DNA of 64,000 bases from Confluentibacter sediminis (lineage in GTDB: Bacteria; Bacteroidota; Bacteroidia; Flavobacteriales; Flavobacteriaceae). This document shows, piece after piece, positions 1 through 8,630 of the stretch; the first letter of the stretch is position 1, and the number at the start of each line of letters is the position of its first letter. The stretch is taken from positions 62,001 through 126,000 of the forward strand of contig NZ_QKPO01000011.1 in assembly GCF_003258355.1 (NCBI RefSeq). Direction: 5' to 3'. Under the pieces are notes generated by a model, which saw only the letters and a list, made by a program, of their open reading frames with translations, was not told where the DNA came from and made no database searches. The position numbers and the translations under genes are program-made.

Positions 1-1266
1 CCAAAATTGGCGGAATATGATGTAGATGGTTGGCATACCGACCCTTATATTGGTCGTGAGTTTTATGGCGTTTGGGGCAATTTTGATGTAAAAATATCCA
101 TAGATAAAAACTACACCGTGGGTGGTACTGGCTATTTACAAAACCCCAACGAGATTGGTCATGGTTATGAAACAGGCAAACTAAACATCCCTAAAACAGA
201 AAAACTTACATGGCATTTTATAGCGCCAAACGTTCACGACTTTACATGGGCGGCAGACCCAGATTACATTCATGACAGTGTTCAAGTTCCAAATGGCCCC
301 CTGCTTAACTTCTTTTATAAAGGTACCATGCCGCAAAATAAACTGGATAATTGGAAAAACCTACAACCTAGAGCGGTTCAATTAATGCAATTTTTTAGTG
401 AGCATATTGGCAAATACCCATATAAACAATACTCTATTATTCAAGGAGGTGATGGCGGCATGGAATACGCCATGTGTACCCTTGTTTTAGGCGAAGGCAC
501 TTTAGACGGTATCTTTGGTACTGTTTCCCATGAAATGGCGCATACCTGGTTTCAATTTTTATTGGCAACCAACGAAACCAAAGACTATTGGATGGACGAA
601 GGTTTTGCACAATATTTTGGAGTAATGGCAGAAAGCTACATTTTAAACAAAGATTTCAATAAAGCCCTGGAGAGTTATTATGCTGTATATGCTTCTTTGG
701 CCGTTTCTGGCAAAGAACAACCACTTACCACACAAGCCGATAGGTTTAATTATAATCGATCTTATAGCATTTCGGCTTATTATAAAGGCTTAGTGTTTTT
801 ATCGCAGTTGGGCTATGTTATGGGTGAAGATGCTTTAAAACAAACCATTAAAACCTATTTTAACGAGTGGTCATTTAAACACCCAAAACCTAACGATTTT
901 ATTCGTGTAGCCGAAAAAGTGTCTGGATTAGAATTGGATTGGTATTTAACAGATTTTGCGCAAACCACCAACACCATTGATTATGGTGTAAAATCTATTG
1001 AGGGCAACCAAGTTACTTTAGAGCGTATTGGCTTAATGCCCATGCCGATAGATGCTACCATAACTTACGCTGACGGTTCTACCGAAGATATTTATATTCC
1101 TTTACAAATGATGCGTGGAGAGAAACCAACCACAGCCACCTTAAAACCAGATTGGGCTTGGGCATATCCAACCTATACTTTTGAAACAAGTAAACAAGTA
1201 AAATCTGTTGAAATAGACCCAAAACAAGGTATGGCAGATATTAATAGAGAGAATAATAAGAAATAA
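1..1266 (+). CDS. M1 family metallopeptidase (aminopeptidase N-like), 5' end outside window
   Basis: This is the C-terminal part of a gluzincin aminopeptidase. The reading frame is open from base 1, so the true start lies upstream and the TTG at base 7 is not a start. The zinc-binding motif HEMAH lies near bases 529-543. The third zinc ligand is the glutamate of DEGFAQYF about 18 residues later. Before them sits GGMEYAM, the counterpart of the M1 substrate-binding GAMEN motif. M1 enzymes trim N-terminal residues from peptides; in Bacteroidota many are exported, but the signal peptide cannot be seen here. The tail after the catalytic domain ends in a lysine/asparagine-rich stretch. A stem-loop terminator follows about 50 nt after the stop, so the gene ends its transcription unit. 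The family assignment is firm; the substrate is unknown. Confidence 0.9.
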   Translation, partial: PKLAEYDVDGWHTDPYIGREFYGVWGNFDVKISIDKNYTVGGTGYLQNPNEIGHGYETGKLNIPKTEKLTWHFIAPNVHDFTWAADPDYIHDSVQVPNGPLLNFFYKGTMPQNKLDNWKNLQPRAVQLMQFFSEHIGKYPYKQYSIIQGGDGGMEYAMCTLVLGEGTLDGIFGTVSHEMAHTWFQFLLATNETKDYWMDEGFAQYFGVMAESYILNKDFNKALESYYAVYASLAVSGKEQPLTTQADRFNYNRSYSISAYYKGLVFLSQLGYVMGEDALKQTIKTYFNEWSFKHPKPNDFIRVAEKVSGLELDWYLTDFAQTTNTIDYGVKSIEGNQVTLERIGLMPMPIDATITYADGSTEDIYIPLQMMRGEKPTTATLKPDWAWAYPTYTFETSKQVKSVEIDPKQGMADINRENNKK

Positions 1267-1317
1267 ACATTGTTTCGATTGGTTTTTGCTTCGCGTTGAA
1301 ACTGTATCTAAAAATTT

Positions 1318-1350
1318 AAACCTCATTTTAAAAATAAAATGGGGTTTTTT
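1318..1350 (+). terminator. Rho-independent terminator after the M1 peptidase gene
   Basis: An 11-bp stem pairs ACCTCATTTTA with TAAAATGGGGT (one G-U pair) around an AAA-type loop. It is followed directly by a run of six T, and lies about 50 nt after the stop codon. Confidence 0.8.
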
Positions 1351-1490
1351 ATGCTTTATAACTTGTTGAAGTTATAACAAAAAAATGATAAATTCGTTTA
1401 GCCCCTGATATAAAACATTAAAACGATTTAATATCTGCATAGTTAAACGAGATTCAAAAAACCACCTCTGACCTTGATTTTTTATTTTAG

Positions 1491-1498
1491 TAACTTTG
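1491..1498 (+). promoter_or_regulatory. -7 promoter box TAACTTTG of the epimerase gene
   Basis: It matches the Bacteroidota consensus TAnnTTTG exactly. Transcription would begin near 1502, after the upstream in-frame TTG (1496) and ATG (1499). This makes the ATG at 1520 the likely start. No convincing -33 TTTG was found at the usual spacing. Confidence 0.55.
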
Positions 1499-1519
1499 AT
1501 GCTTAATATAAAACACCAC

Positions 1520-2422
1520 ATGACCAAAAAACGGATTTTTTTTACGGGTGGGTCTGGAAAAGCAGGTAAGCACGCCATATCTTATCTACTAGACCAAGGA
1601 CACCGTGTGATGAATGTAGATCTCACGCCTTTGAATAATCCAAAAGTGGATAATCTGATAGTTGATATTACAGATTCTGGACAAGTATTCAATGCCATGA
1701 GTTCTTACGCTGGTTTAGATGAATTGGAACCAGGAAATGGCATACCAAAATTTGATGCGGTAGTCCATTTTGCTGCCGTACCCAGAATCTTAATAAAACC
1801 TGATAACGAAACGTTTCGGGTAAACACCATAGGCACCTACAACGTCATTGAAGCAGCTGTGAAGCTCGGCATTAAAAAGATTATCATAGCGTCTTCGGAA
1901 ACGACCTATGGTATTTGTTTTTCCGATGGCATCACCAACCCGCATGTATTACCATTGGAGGAAGATTATGATGTAGATCCTATGGATAGCTATGGTTTAT
2001 CAAAGGTGGTGAATGAAAAAACAGCACGTAGTTTCCAACGTCGCTCAAGTTTTGATATCTATGCCCTTCGTATTGGGAACGTTATTGAGCCTCACGAATA
2101 TGAAACATTGTTTCCACATTTTTTCAAACATCCTGAAGTACGCAGAAGGAATGCGTTCTGCTATATTGACGCCCGTGACTTAGGGCAGATAGTTGATTTG
2201 TGTTTGCAAAAAGATAATCTGGGTTTTCAGGTTTTCAATGCTGGAAACGATCATAATGGTGCCATTATCCCTAGCAAAGAATTAGCGGAACAGTTTTTTC
2301 CAGATGTACCAATATCTCGTGAATTGGGCGAACATGAAGCCTTGTTTTCAAATCGTAAAATACGCGAGGTGTTAGGTTTCAAAGAACAACATCACTGGAG
2401 AAACTATGTAAAAGGCTATTGA
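1520..2422 (+). CDS. NAD(P)-dependent epimerase/dehydratase (extended SDR)
   Basis: The protein has about 300 residues and an N-terminal Rossmann fold with the nucleotide-binding motif TGGSGKAGKH. It also has the extended-SDR active-site arrangement: SSETTYG supplies the serine and YGLSK supplies Tyr-x3-Lys. Such enzymes act on nucleotide sugars or other hydroxylated substrates in the cytoplasm, but nothing nearby points to a substrate. The frame is open from 1496. The start at 1520 is preferred because the -7 promoter box ends at 1498 and the glycine-rich motif then begins at the usual distance from the N-terminus. It is a single-gene unit, with a terminator at 2500-2534. Confidence 0.85.
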   Translation: MTKKRIFFTGGSGKAGKHAISYLLDQGHRVMNVDLTPLNNPKVDNLIVDITDSGQVFNAMSSYAGLDELEPGNGIPKFDAVVHFAAVPRILIKPDNETFRVNTIGTYNVIEAAVKLGIKKIIIASSETTYGICFSDGITNPHVLPLEEDYDVDPMDSYGLSKVVNEKTARSFQRRSSFDIYALRIGNVIEPHEYETLFPHFFKHPEVRRRNAFCYIDARDLGQIVDLCLQKDNLGFQVFNAGNDHNGAIIPSKELAEQFFPDVPISRELGEHEALFSNRKIREVLGFKEQHHWRNYVKGY

Positions 2423-2499
2423 TGGCCAAAAAGCTTAGATAATTTGGCAACAGCATTTAAAATATAAACAACCGTTTCATAATTAACCCACGTTATTTT

Positions 2500-2534
2500 A
2501 AATCCCTTTCACAAAATGTAAAAGGGATTTTTTG
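2500..2534 (+). terminator. Rho-independent terminator after the epimerase gene
   Basis: A perfect 10-bp stem pairs AAATCCCTTT with AAAGGGATTT across an 11-nt loop and is followed by a T run. Confidence 0.85.
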
Positions 2535-2665
2535 TTTAAAAATCCTTCGCTTCTCAAAAAAGAGCTTAAACGACTAAAAGGTTTGTAAATACTATTTACT
2601 TACTGATTATTAAACATTTAAAAACTAATAATTGGTAATTTCTGTCATTTTTAAAATAATAATTT

Positions 2666-2673
2666 TATATTTG
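2666..2673 (+). promoter_or_regulatory. -7 promoter box TATATTTG
   Basis: Exact match to TAnnTTTG in AT-rich DNA, giving a leader of about 65 nt before the start at 2743. The base composition makes a chance match possible. Confidence 0.35.
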
Positions 2674-2742
2674 ATGTATTATTAATTTTTTAATAATAAA
2701 CTAAACTAATTCACATTTTTATAACCACTAAACTTAATTATT

Positions 2743-3741
2743 ATGAAAAAAAAGGTGTTTTTATTGACAGGAGTACTGTTCTCCTTGTTTTTTTATTCAT
2801 GTACTAATCCTACTGAAGGCAAACCAGACAAACCCACCACGCCATTGCCTAAAGGTGATCTCGAAGAGATTCAAACAGGCTTTAGTTTTGTAGAAGGCCC
2901 AGCTGTAGACAAATGGGGAAATGTTTTTTTTACAGACCAACCCAATGACAAAATTTTTAGATGGGACGCACAGAGCGGAAACATATCTTTGTTTTTAGAA
3001 GGAACAGGCCGATCGAATGGTATGGCTTTCGATAGAGATGGAAATATTATTGCCTGTGCAGACATGTATGGTGAAGTGTGGAAAATTTTTCCAGATGGTA
3101 CACATGAAGTACTTGTTGATAACTATGAAGGTAAACTTTTAAATGGCCCGAATGATGTTTGGATAAATCCTAAAACTGGAGGTATGTATATTACCGACCC
3201 CATATTCCCAAGAAACTATTGGGATGCATCAGATCCACGAAATCAAGGTTGGCCTCCTACACATTCTGAGCAGGCCGAAACGGGTAAAGGAGGACATGTT
3301 TATTACTTAGCTCCTGGAAGTCATACTTTAAAAAGAGTAACCACTATGGAGGGTTGGGATGCAGATTCTTGGCCAAATGGTGTTGTTGGAACACCTGATG
3401 GAAAAAAATTATACGTAAACAAATGGGCTGGAGACAACATGGGTGGCACATGGGTTTTTGACATTAAACCTAATGGAGAACTTAAAAATATCCAAAAATT
3501 CATTGATATGGGAGGCGATGGGATGTCTATGGATGAGCTAGGAGATATATACATAAGCAATGGCTTTGGAGTTACCGCTTTTGATAAATATGGAAATGAA
3601 GTTCTTAATATTGATACCGGTGGTGGTGCCACAAATAATGTTTTCGCTGGTAAAAATGAAAAAACTTTATTTATTACAGGACCAACATCAACCGTGCAGT
3701 CTATAAAAATGAATGTTAAAGGAGTTGAAAAATTCAACTAA
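2743..3741 (+). CDS. SMP-30/gluconolactonase/LRE family lipoprotein
   Basis: The 332-residue protein begins with a signal peptide and a lipobox ending FFYSC (Cys20), so it is a predicted lipoprotein. The mature part has the repeated blades of a six-bladed beta-propeller of the SMP-30/gluconolactonase type. Recognisable pieces are EGPAVDKWGNVFFTDQPN near the start, LNGPNDVWINPKTGG in the middle and PNGVVGTPDGKKLYVN later; the ExP, NDV and NGV/GT positions are typical metal-site neighbourhoods. The family hydrolyses lactones, often sugar acid lactones, with one divalent cation. Its substrate here cannot be told. The gene stands alone between two terminators. Confidence 0.85.
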   Translation: MKKKVFLLTGVLFSLFFYSCTNPTEGKPDKPTTPLPKGDLEEIQTGFSFVEGPAVDKWGNVFFTDQPNDKIFRWDAQSGNISLFLEGTGRSNGMAFDRDGNIIACADMYGEVWKIFPDGTHEVLVDNYEGKLLNGPNDVWINPKTGGMYITDPIFPRNYWDASDPRNQGWPPTHSEQAETGKGGHVYYLAPGSHTLKRVTTMEGWDADSWPNGVVGTPDGKKLYVNKWAGDNMGGTWVFDIKPNGELKNIQKFIDMGGDGMSMDELGDIYISNGFGVTAFDKYGNEVLNIDTGGGATNNVFAGKNEKTLFITGPTSTVQSIKMNVKGVEKFN

Positions 3742-3774
3742 TAACAGCGTAGCATATTGTAAATGTTATTAACA

Positions 3775-3803
3775 AAAACCACATATTAATATGTGGTTTT
3801 TTA
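3775..3803 (+). terminator. Rho-independent terminator before rnpA
   Basis: AAACCACATATTAATATGTGGTTT is a near-perfect self-complementary stem, followed by a T run. It separates the lipoprotein gene from rnpA. Confidence 0.85.
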
Positions 3804-3809
3804 TTTTCT

Positions 3810-3817
3810 TACCTTTG
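3810..3817 (+). promoter_or_regulatory. -7 promoter box TACCTTTG of rnpA
   Basis: Exact TAnnTTTG match right after the terminator T run. Transcription would start near 3821, about 17 nt before the TTG start of rnpA. Confidence 0.6.
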
Positions 3818-3837
3818 GCTGGTTTAAAATAAATGTC

Positions 3838-4212
3838 TTGAAATTCACGTTTAGTAAAAAAGATAAGCTTAAAAGCAAAAAACTGATAGAACTCTTGTTT
3901 TCTGAAGGACAATCGGTTTCTGCATATCCATTGCGCTTGGTTTATAAAAATGCCTTGTTTGATGATGATGTTTTAATTAAAACGGGGGTTTCTGTTAGCA
4001 AGCGTCATTTTAAAAAAGCGGTAGATAGAAATAGAATAAAACGCTTATTAAGAGAATCTTATCGATTAAACAAATGTGTTTATTTTAACAACTTAACAAC
4101 ACCATACGCGTTCATGATTTTGTACATTGGCAAAGAAAAAACAACATTACCCGAAATAGAATCTAAAATGAACTTGTTGTTTGAAAAATTTTTAAGCAAA
4201 GTTTCACAATAA
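3838..4212 (+). CDS. rnpA: Ribonuclease P protein component
   Basis: RnpA is the basic protein that assists the RNase P RNA in cutting the 5' leader off pre-tRNA. The protein starts with KFTFSKKDKLKSKKL and carries the family signature around RNRIKRLLRES (arginine-rich RNR motif) preceded by KTGVSVSKRHFKKAV. The only start that lies downstream of the -7 box (3810-3817) and gives a normal length of 124 residues is the TTG at 3838. The frame is open back to a GTG at 3793, but that lies inside the terminator and upstream of the promoter. The S41 peptidase gene follows after 10 nt, so the two are probably cotranscribed. rpmH, the usual neighbour, is absent. Confidence 0.93.
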   Translation: MKFTFSKKDKLKSKKLIELLFSEGQSVSAYPLRLVYKNALFDDDVLIKTGVSVSKRHFKKAVDRNRIKRLLRESYRLNKCVYFNNLTTPYAFMILYIGKEKTTLPEIESKMNLLFEKFLSKVSQ

Positions 4213-4222
4213 AATATAACGT

Positions 4223-5860
4223 ATGATGAAGCAATTACTAAAAAAAAGAATCATAATTCCCGTTTTGGCTTGTGGCTTGTTTTTAACAACCACGGCTTTT
4301 AAAAACGACTTTTTTGAAATAGCCAAACAAATAGAAATTTTTACTACGCTGTTTAAGGAACTTAACATGAATTATGTTGATGAAACCAACCCTGGTGATT
4401 TAATGGATAAAGCCATTAAAAGTATGTTGGCAGATTTAGACCCCTACACAAATTTTATGAACGAACAAGATGTAGAAGCTGCCAGAATCAACAATACAGG
4501 AGACTATACAGGTATTGGTGCTAAAGTAAAAACCCTAAAAGATAAATTAGTAATTATAGAACCTTATAAAGATTACCCAGCAGATAAAGCTGGTTTAAAG
4601 GCCGGTGATGAAATTATTAAAGTTGGCAATGCATTGGTGTCGGATTATAAAGAAGATTCCGGAGATTTACTTAAAGGTGCTCCAGACACATCTGTAGAGG
4701 TTACCTATGTACGTCAAGGAAAAACCTTAACCACCAGTATAAAAAGAGCCGAAGTTGAACTTAAAGCCGTGCCCCATTTTTCTATGATTGATGCTAAGAC
4801 AGGCTATATAGTATTGAGTCAGTTTAACCAAAAAGCCTCTTCAGAAACCAATTATGCACTAAGAGACTTAAAAGCTCAAGGTGCACAACGCATTATATTG
4901 GATTTAAGAGGAAACCCAGGCGGCTTGCTTAATGAAGCGATTAACATTGTAAATTTATTTGTTCCAAAAGGGCAATTAGTAGTAACCACAAAATCTAAAG
5001 TAGAAAAATATAATAAAACCTACTATACACAAAAAGATCCTATCGATACCGATATGCCTTTAATCGTTCTAATTGATGGCGGCAGTGCTTCGGCAAGCGA
5101 AATAGTTGCTGGTTCATTACAAGATTTAGATAGAGCTGTTATTGTGGGTTCTAGAAGTTTTGGAAAAGGTTTGGTGCAACGCCCAAAGGAATTGACTTAT
5201 GGGACACAGGTAAAAATTACTATTTCTAGATATTACACGCCTTCTGGTAGATGTATTCAGGCTTTAGATTATTGGCATAGAGATGAGAAAGGTGAAGCCG
5301 TTCGTGTTAAACAAGAAAATTATAACGAGTTTAAAACAAAAAATGGTAGAAAAGTATTTGATGGTGGTGGTATTTTACCCGACGAAAGTTTAAATGTGAT
5401 TAAAAATTCGACCATTACAAATGCGCTTGTAAATGACAATATGATTTTTGATTATGCAACAAATTATTATTACAGTCATAACATAGATGATATTAACTCG
5501 TTTAAGCTGACTTCAGCAGATTTTTCGAACTTTAAAAACTATTTAAAAACCAATCATTTTTCGTTTGAAACAAACACCGAAAAAGCTCTTTTTAAAGCGT
5601 TTGATGAAGCCAAAAAAGAAAGTTTAGATGATGATATTAATTCAGATTATAACACGCTTATTTCGAATTTAAAACTATCTAAAAATAATGCAATAGACAA
5701 AAATAAAGACTACTTACTTGGCTTATTAACAGAAGAAATTGTTAAGCGGTATGCCTATAGAGAAGGATTGTATGAATACTACAAAATACACGACCCAGAA
5801 ATAAAAAAAGCCAACGAAATTCTTAGTAATTCAACGACTTACTTAAATTATTTAAGGTAG
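4223..5860 (+). CDS. S41 family C-terminal processing peptidase
   Basis: This is a 545-residue exported protease of the CtpA/Tsp family. It has an N-terminal hydrophobic signal or anchor segment (about residues 8-25), then an N-terminal helical part containing DLDPYTNFM. A PDZ domain follows (about 95-175) with the GIGAKV loop. The catalytic core has GGSASASE (Ser290 by position) and FGKGLVQ (Lys315), the usual 25 residues apart for the Ser-Lys dyad. It would cut periplasmic or surface proteins from the C-terminal side. Two adjacent ATGs (4223, 4226) are possible starts. It sits 10 nt behind rnpA and 45 nt before the OmpA-domain gene, suggesting a shared transcript. Confidence 0.93.
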   Translation: MMKQLLKKRIIIPVLACGLFLTTTAFKNDFFEIAKQIEIFTTLFKELNMNYVDETNPGDLMDKAIKSMLADLDPYTNFMNEQDVEAARINNTGDYTGIGAKVKTLKDKLVIIEPYKDYPADKAGLKAGDEIIKVGNALVSDYKEDSGDLLKGAPDTSVEVTYVRQGKTLTTSIKRAEVELKAVPHFSMIDAKTGYIVLSQFNQKASSETNYALRDLKAQGAQRIILDLRGNPGGLLNEAINIVNLFVPKGQLVVTTKSKVEKYNKTYYTQKDPIDTDMPLIVLIDGGSASASEIVAGSLQDLDRAVIVGSRSFGKGLVQRPKELTYGTQVKITISRYYTPSGRCIQALDYWHRDEKGEAVRVKQENYNEFKTKNGRKVFDGGGILPDESLNVIKNSTITNALVNDNMIFDYATNYYYSHNIDDINSFKLTSADFSNFKNYLKTNHFSFETNTEKALFKAFDEAKKESLDDDINSDYNTLISNLKLSKNNAIDKNKDYLLGLLTEEIVKRYAYREGLYEYYKIHDPEIKKANEILSNSTTYLNYLR

Positions 5861-5905
5861 ATTTATAAAAAACACTATCTTTATAAAGATATACTACTCC
5901 CAGTA

Positions 5906-6766
5906 ATGAATAGGCATATTTTTTTTATATTATCGTTATTTAACTGTTTGTTTGTTTTCTCTCAAAAAGAGCTTAAACAAGAAGTTTATTTTGAGACCGA
6001 TAAATATGATATTCCAACGACTGAAGAAAGCCGCCTGCTCCTTTTTATTTCTAGTCTTTCTGACTTTAATATAGAGTCCATTTCCATATATGGTTTTTGT
6101 GACGATGTGGGAGCGCCTGCTTATAATTTAAAATTATCCCAACAACGGGCCAATGCTATTAAAGCGGTTTTTGCCAATAACGAAATCAGCGAGTCTTTAA
6201 TTTCAAACGTGGATGGAAAAGGAGAAATTTTATTAAAAATAGTCGAAGAAAAAGACGTTGTAAAAATAAGAGGACTTAATAGAAAGGTTGAAATTATTGT
6301 CAAAGAAAAAGTGCCTGTGGTTGAAGAAGAACCCAAAATTATTGAAGAGAAAAAGAAAGATGCCGCAGAGCTTATTAAAGGCGATATAAAAGTGGGTGAT
6401 AAAATTCTTTTTGAAAACCTTTTATTCAAAACAGGTTACACTATTTTAATGCCAGAATCTAAAAAAGTTTTAGACAATATCGCTAAATCTTTAGTTGAAA
6501 GAGAAGATATTTATTTTACCATTCAAGGTCATGTATGCTGTACCCAATATAGTAGAGATGCCGTGGATAGAAAAACCAAGAAACAAAACCTATCAGAAGC
6601 TAGGGCAAAGTTTGTTTACGACTATTTTGCAAAAAAAGGTGTGAATAAAAAAAGAATGAAATATGTTGGCATGCGTAGAAAATTCCCTTTAGGCGGAGAA
6701 CCAGAGTTAGATAGACGCGTGGAAATACTCATAAACTATATAGATACATCGTTAAGTGTTAAATAA
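5906..6766 (+). CDS. Secreted protein with two OmpA-like domains
   Basis: A signal peptide ends near FVFSQ (residue 20). Two copies of an OmpA/MotB C-terminal fold follow. The first spans about 24-110, beginning EVYFETDKYDI and holding LSQQRANAIKAVF. The second spans about 165-286, beginning ILFENLLFKTGYTIL and holding LSEARAKFVYDYF and ending RRVEILI. An acidic and lysine-rich linker lies between them. OmpA domains bind peptidoglycan and tether the outer membrane to the wall. The second copy has a CC pair (GHVCCTQ) and an insertion before the binding helix. No beta-barrel precedes the domains. The secreted LRR gene starts 6 nt after the stop, so the two are very likely one operon. Confidence 0.8.
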   Translation: MNRHIFFILSLFNCLFVFSQKELKQEVYFETDKYDIPTTEESRLLLFISSLSDFNIESISIYGFCDDVGAPAYNLKLSQQRANAIKAVFANNEISESLISNVDGKGEILLKIVEEKDVVKIRGLNRKVEIIVKEKVPVVEEEPKIIEEKKKDAAELIKGDIKVGDKILFENLLFKTGYTILMPESKKVLDNIAKSLVEREDIYFTIQGHVCCTQYSRDAVDRKTKKQNLSEARAKFVYDYFAKKGVNKKRMKYVGMRRKFPLGGEPELDRRVEILINYIDTSLSVK

Positions 6767-6772
6767 GTTTGC

Positions 6773-8116
6773 TTGAACATAAAAACTCTTATAACTCTCA
6801 CGTTAACTACGCTAACATGCTTTGTTAGTGCCTCTCAAGACACCTTTGTTCCAGATGATAATTTTGAACAAGCTTTAATTGATTTAGGTTATGATTCTGG
6901 ACCTTTAAATGATTTTGTCCCTACTGCAAACATTAGCGGTATCACAAACTTAGATATTCCAAATGCTAATATTTCAGATTTAACTGGCATAGAAGATTTT
7001 ACGTCCTTAACACAACTTGATTGTTCAGGGAATCTATTAACAAGCATCGATGTATCAGCTTTAAGTTCTTTAAAAATCTTATGGTGCTTTTCTAATCAAC
7101 TTATCCATTTAGATGTTTCACAAAACACCCAATTAATTTCTTTGGTGTGTAATAACAATTTTTTAAGCAATTTAGATGTTACAACAAATATTAATTTAAC
7201 TGTATTGGTATTTAAAAACAATACAATATCTGTTATAGATGTTACAAAAAACACCTCTTTAATTAGATTAGAATGTGGTAATAATTTAATACCAAACATA
7301 AATCTTACGAAAAGCCCTGATTTATCAATTTTTACTTGTGAAAATAATCAGTTATCAACACTAGATTTAAGGTATAATACTAACTTGAATACTTTAAATT
7401 GTAGTTTCAATCAACTATCAGAACTCGATATTTCCAATAATCCAGGTTTATTAACCATAGATTGTAGTAACAATAACTTATGTAAATTAAATCTTAAAAA
7501 TGGAAATAATCTTAATGCCGATGTAAATTTTGGTTTCAATCTTAACTTAAATTGTGTAGTAGTAGATAGTCCTACAGAGAACCACACTGGATGGAATCCA
7601 ACCAATTTTTCAAATTATGTATCCTCGCAAAACGATTGCAGTAATTTTGTAAATGTCGATACATTAGCTAACGTTGTTACAAATTCTTCTTATACATTAC
7701 CTGCTATTACTTACGGAAATTACTATACCGAATCTGAAGCCAACGGAATGCCTCTTTTTTCTGGAGATCGTATTACTTCTTCTCAAACTATTTATATTTA
7801 TAATGAATCGCTGTGTGCTAGTAATGAAAGTCATTTTTATGTTTTAATTACTGATGAAGACTATTACATACCTAAGTATTTTACCCCTAACAATGACGGC
7901 AATCACGACGTTTGGAATGTTCAAGATTTTACAAATGCTATTAAAGATATTCGTGTTTTTGATCGCTACGGAAAATTATTAAAATCCTTTGCATCCCATT
8001 CTGAAGGTTGGAACGGTATGTATAGAGGGCGTTTATTGGAAAATGATGATTATTGGTATGCGATTACTTTAAATTCTGGGGGCATTTTAAAAGGACATTT
8101 TACTTTAAAAAGATGA
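6773..8116 (+). CDS. Secreted leucine-rich-repeat protein with type IX secretion (type B) C-terminal domain
   Basis: The 447-residue protein has a signal peptide (about 1-21, ending SAS). Residues about 65-245 are tandem LRRs of roughly 21 residues with the pattern L..L.C..N.L..LD, typical of Bacteroidota surface proteins. The C-terminal domain (about 362-447) holds YFTPNNDGNHDVWNV, IRVFDRYGKLLK and GWNGMYRGR. That is the gliding-motility-associated C-terminal domain that directs export through the type IX system without cleavage. The only usable start is the TTG at 6773: the upstream stop is in the same frame 9 nt earlier, and later ATGs would remove the signal peptide. The ligand is unknown. 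The 3' end overlaps the convergent elaA-like gene by 12 nt. Confidence 0.85.
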   Translation: MNIKTLITLTLTTLTCFVSASQDTFVPDDNFEQALIDLGYDSGPLNDFVPTANISGITNLDIPNANISDLTGIEDFTSLTQLDCSGNLLTSIDVSALSSLKILWCFSNQLIHLDVSQNTQLISLVCNNNFLSNLDVTTNINLTVLVFKNNTISVIDVTKNTSLIRLECGNNLIPNINLTKSPDLSIFTCENNQLSTLDLRYNTNLNTLNCSFNQLSELDISNNPGLLTIDCSNNNLCKLNLKNGNNLNADVNFGFNLNLNCVVVDSPTENHTGWNPTNFSNYVSSQNDCSNFVNVDTLANVVTNSSYTLPAITYGNYYTESEANGMPLFSGDRITSSQTIYIYNESLCASNESHFYVLITDEDYYIPKYFTPNNDGNHDVWNVQDFTNAIKDIRVFDRYGKLLKSFASHSEGWNGMYRGRLLENDDYWYAITLNSGGILKGHFTLKR

Positions 8117-8560
8117 CGATTCTTTTATCATGGCAATATGAGGAATACCATCTTCCAGATACTCCTCGCCTATTTCTTTAAAACCAAGGTTCTTATAAAA
8201 TATTTTTAAATACGCTTGAGCTGAAATTTTTATAGTATGCTCTTTAAATTCCTTTTCAATAGCTTCAATAGAAGCATTCATTATATCATATCCGTGTTTA
8301 TACTGACGCTCGTTTCTTGAAACAACGACTCGGCCTATACTGGCTTCTTCAAAATAATCACCTGGTTTAAAAATACGGGTATAAGCAATAATTTTATTAT
8401 TTTTTATTCCTAAAACATGAATGGCCATTTGATCCTTTCCGTCTAAATCTTGGTATACACAGTTTTGCTCAACCACAAAAACGGCACTGCGTAATTGTAA
8501 AATATCATACAATTCTTGGGTAGATAAGTCATCAAAACTTTTAATAATGATATGCAGCAT
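8105..8560 (-). CDS. ElaA-like GNAT N-acetyltransferase
   Basis: The 151-residue protein has the GNAT fold. LRSAVFVVEQNCVYQDLDGKD near the N-terminus is the signature of the ElaA subfamily. The acetyl-CoA binding strand-loop IGRVVVSRNERQYKHG contains a version of the R/Q-x-x-G-x-G/A motif. The C-terminus has AQAYLKIFYKNLGF, the Tyr-Leu-x-x-F-Y segment near the active site. ElaA proteins acetylate an unknown acceptor. The gene is last in the leftward group rpiB - CDF exporter - elaA, with a 70-nt gap before it. Its 3' end overlaps the LRR gene tail. Confidence 0.88.
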   Translation of the reverse strand: MLHIIIKSFDDLSTQELYDILQLRSAVFVVEQNCVYQDLDGKDQMAIHVLGIKNNKIIAYTRIFKPGDYFEEASIGRVVVSRNERQYKHGYDIMNASIEAIEKEFKEHTIKISAQAYLKIFYKNLGFKEIGEEYLEDGIPHIAMIKESSSF

Positions 8561-8630
8561 AAAACAGCTAATTTAAATCATTTTCAATACAATTATTAGG
8601 GCTTAGCAGTTAAATTGCCAATGAATATTA

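Larger units (their letters stand above)
2423..2742. other. Intergenic region with terminator and promoter
   Basis: These 320 bases hold a terminator for the epimerase gene (2500-2534), then a very AT-rich stretch with a -7 box (2666-2673) for the downstream lipoprotein gene. No reading frame or RNA gene is seen. Confidence 0.6.

Noticed and set aside
3321-3737. 138-residue open frame on the minus strand
   Set aside because: It lies wholly antisense to the SMP-30-like gene, has no family features, and is explained by the codon pattern of the real gene.
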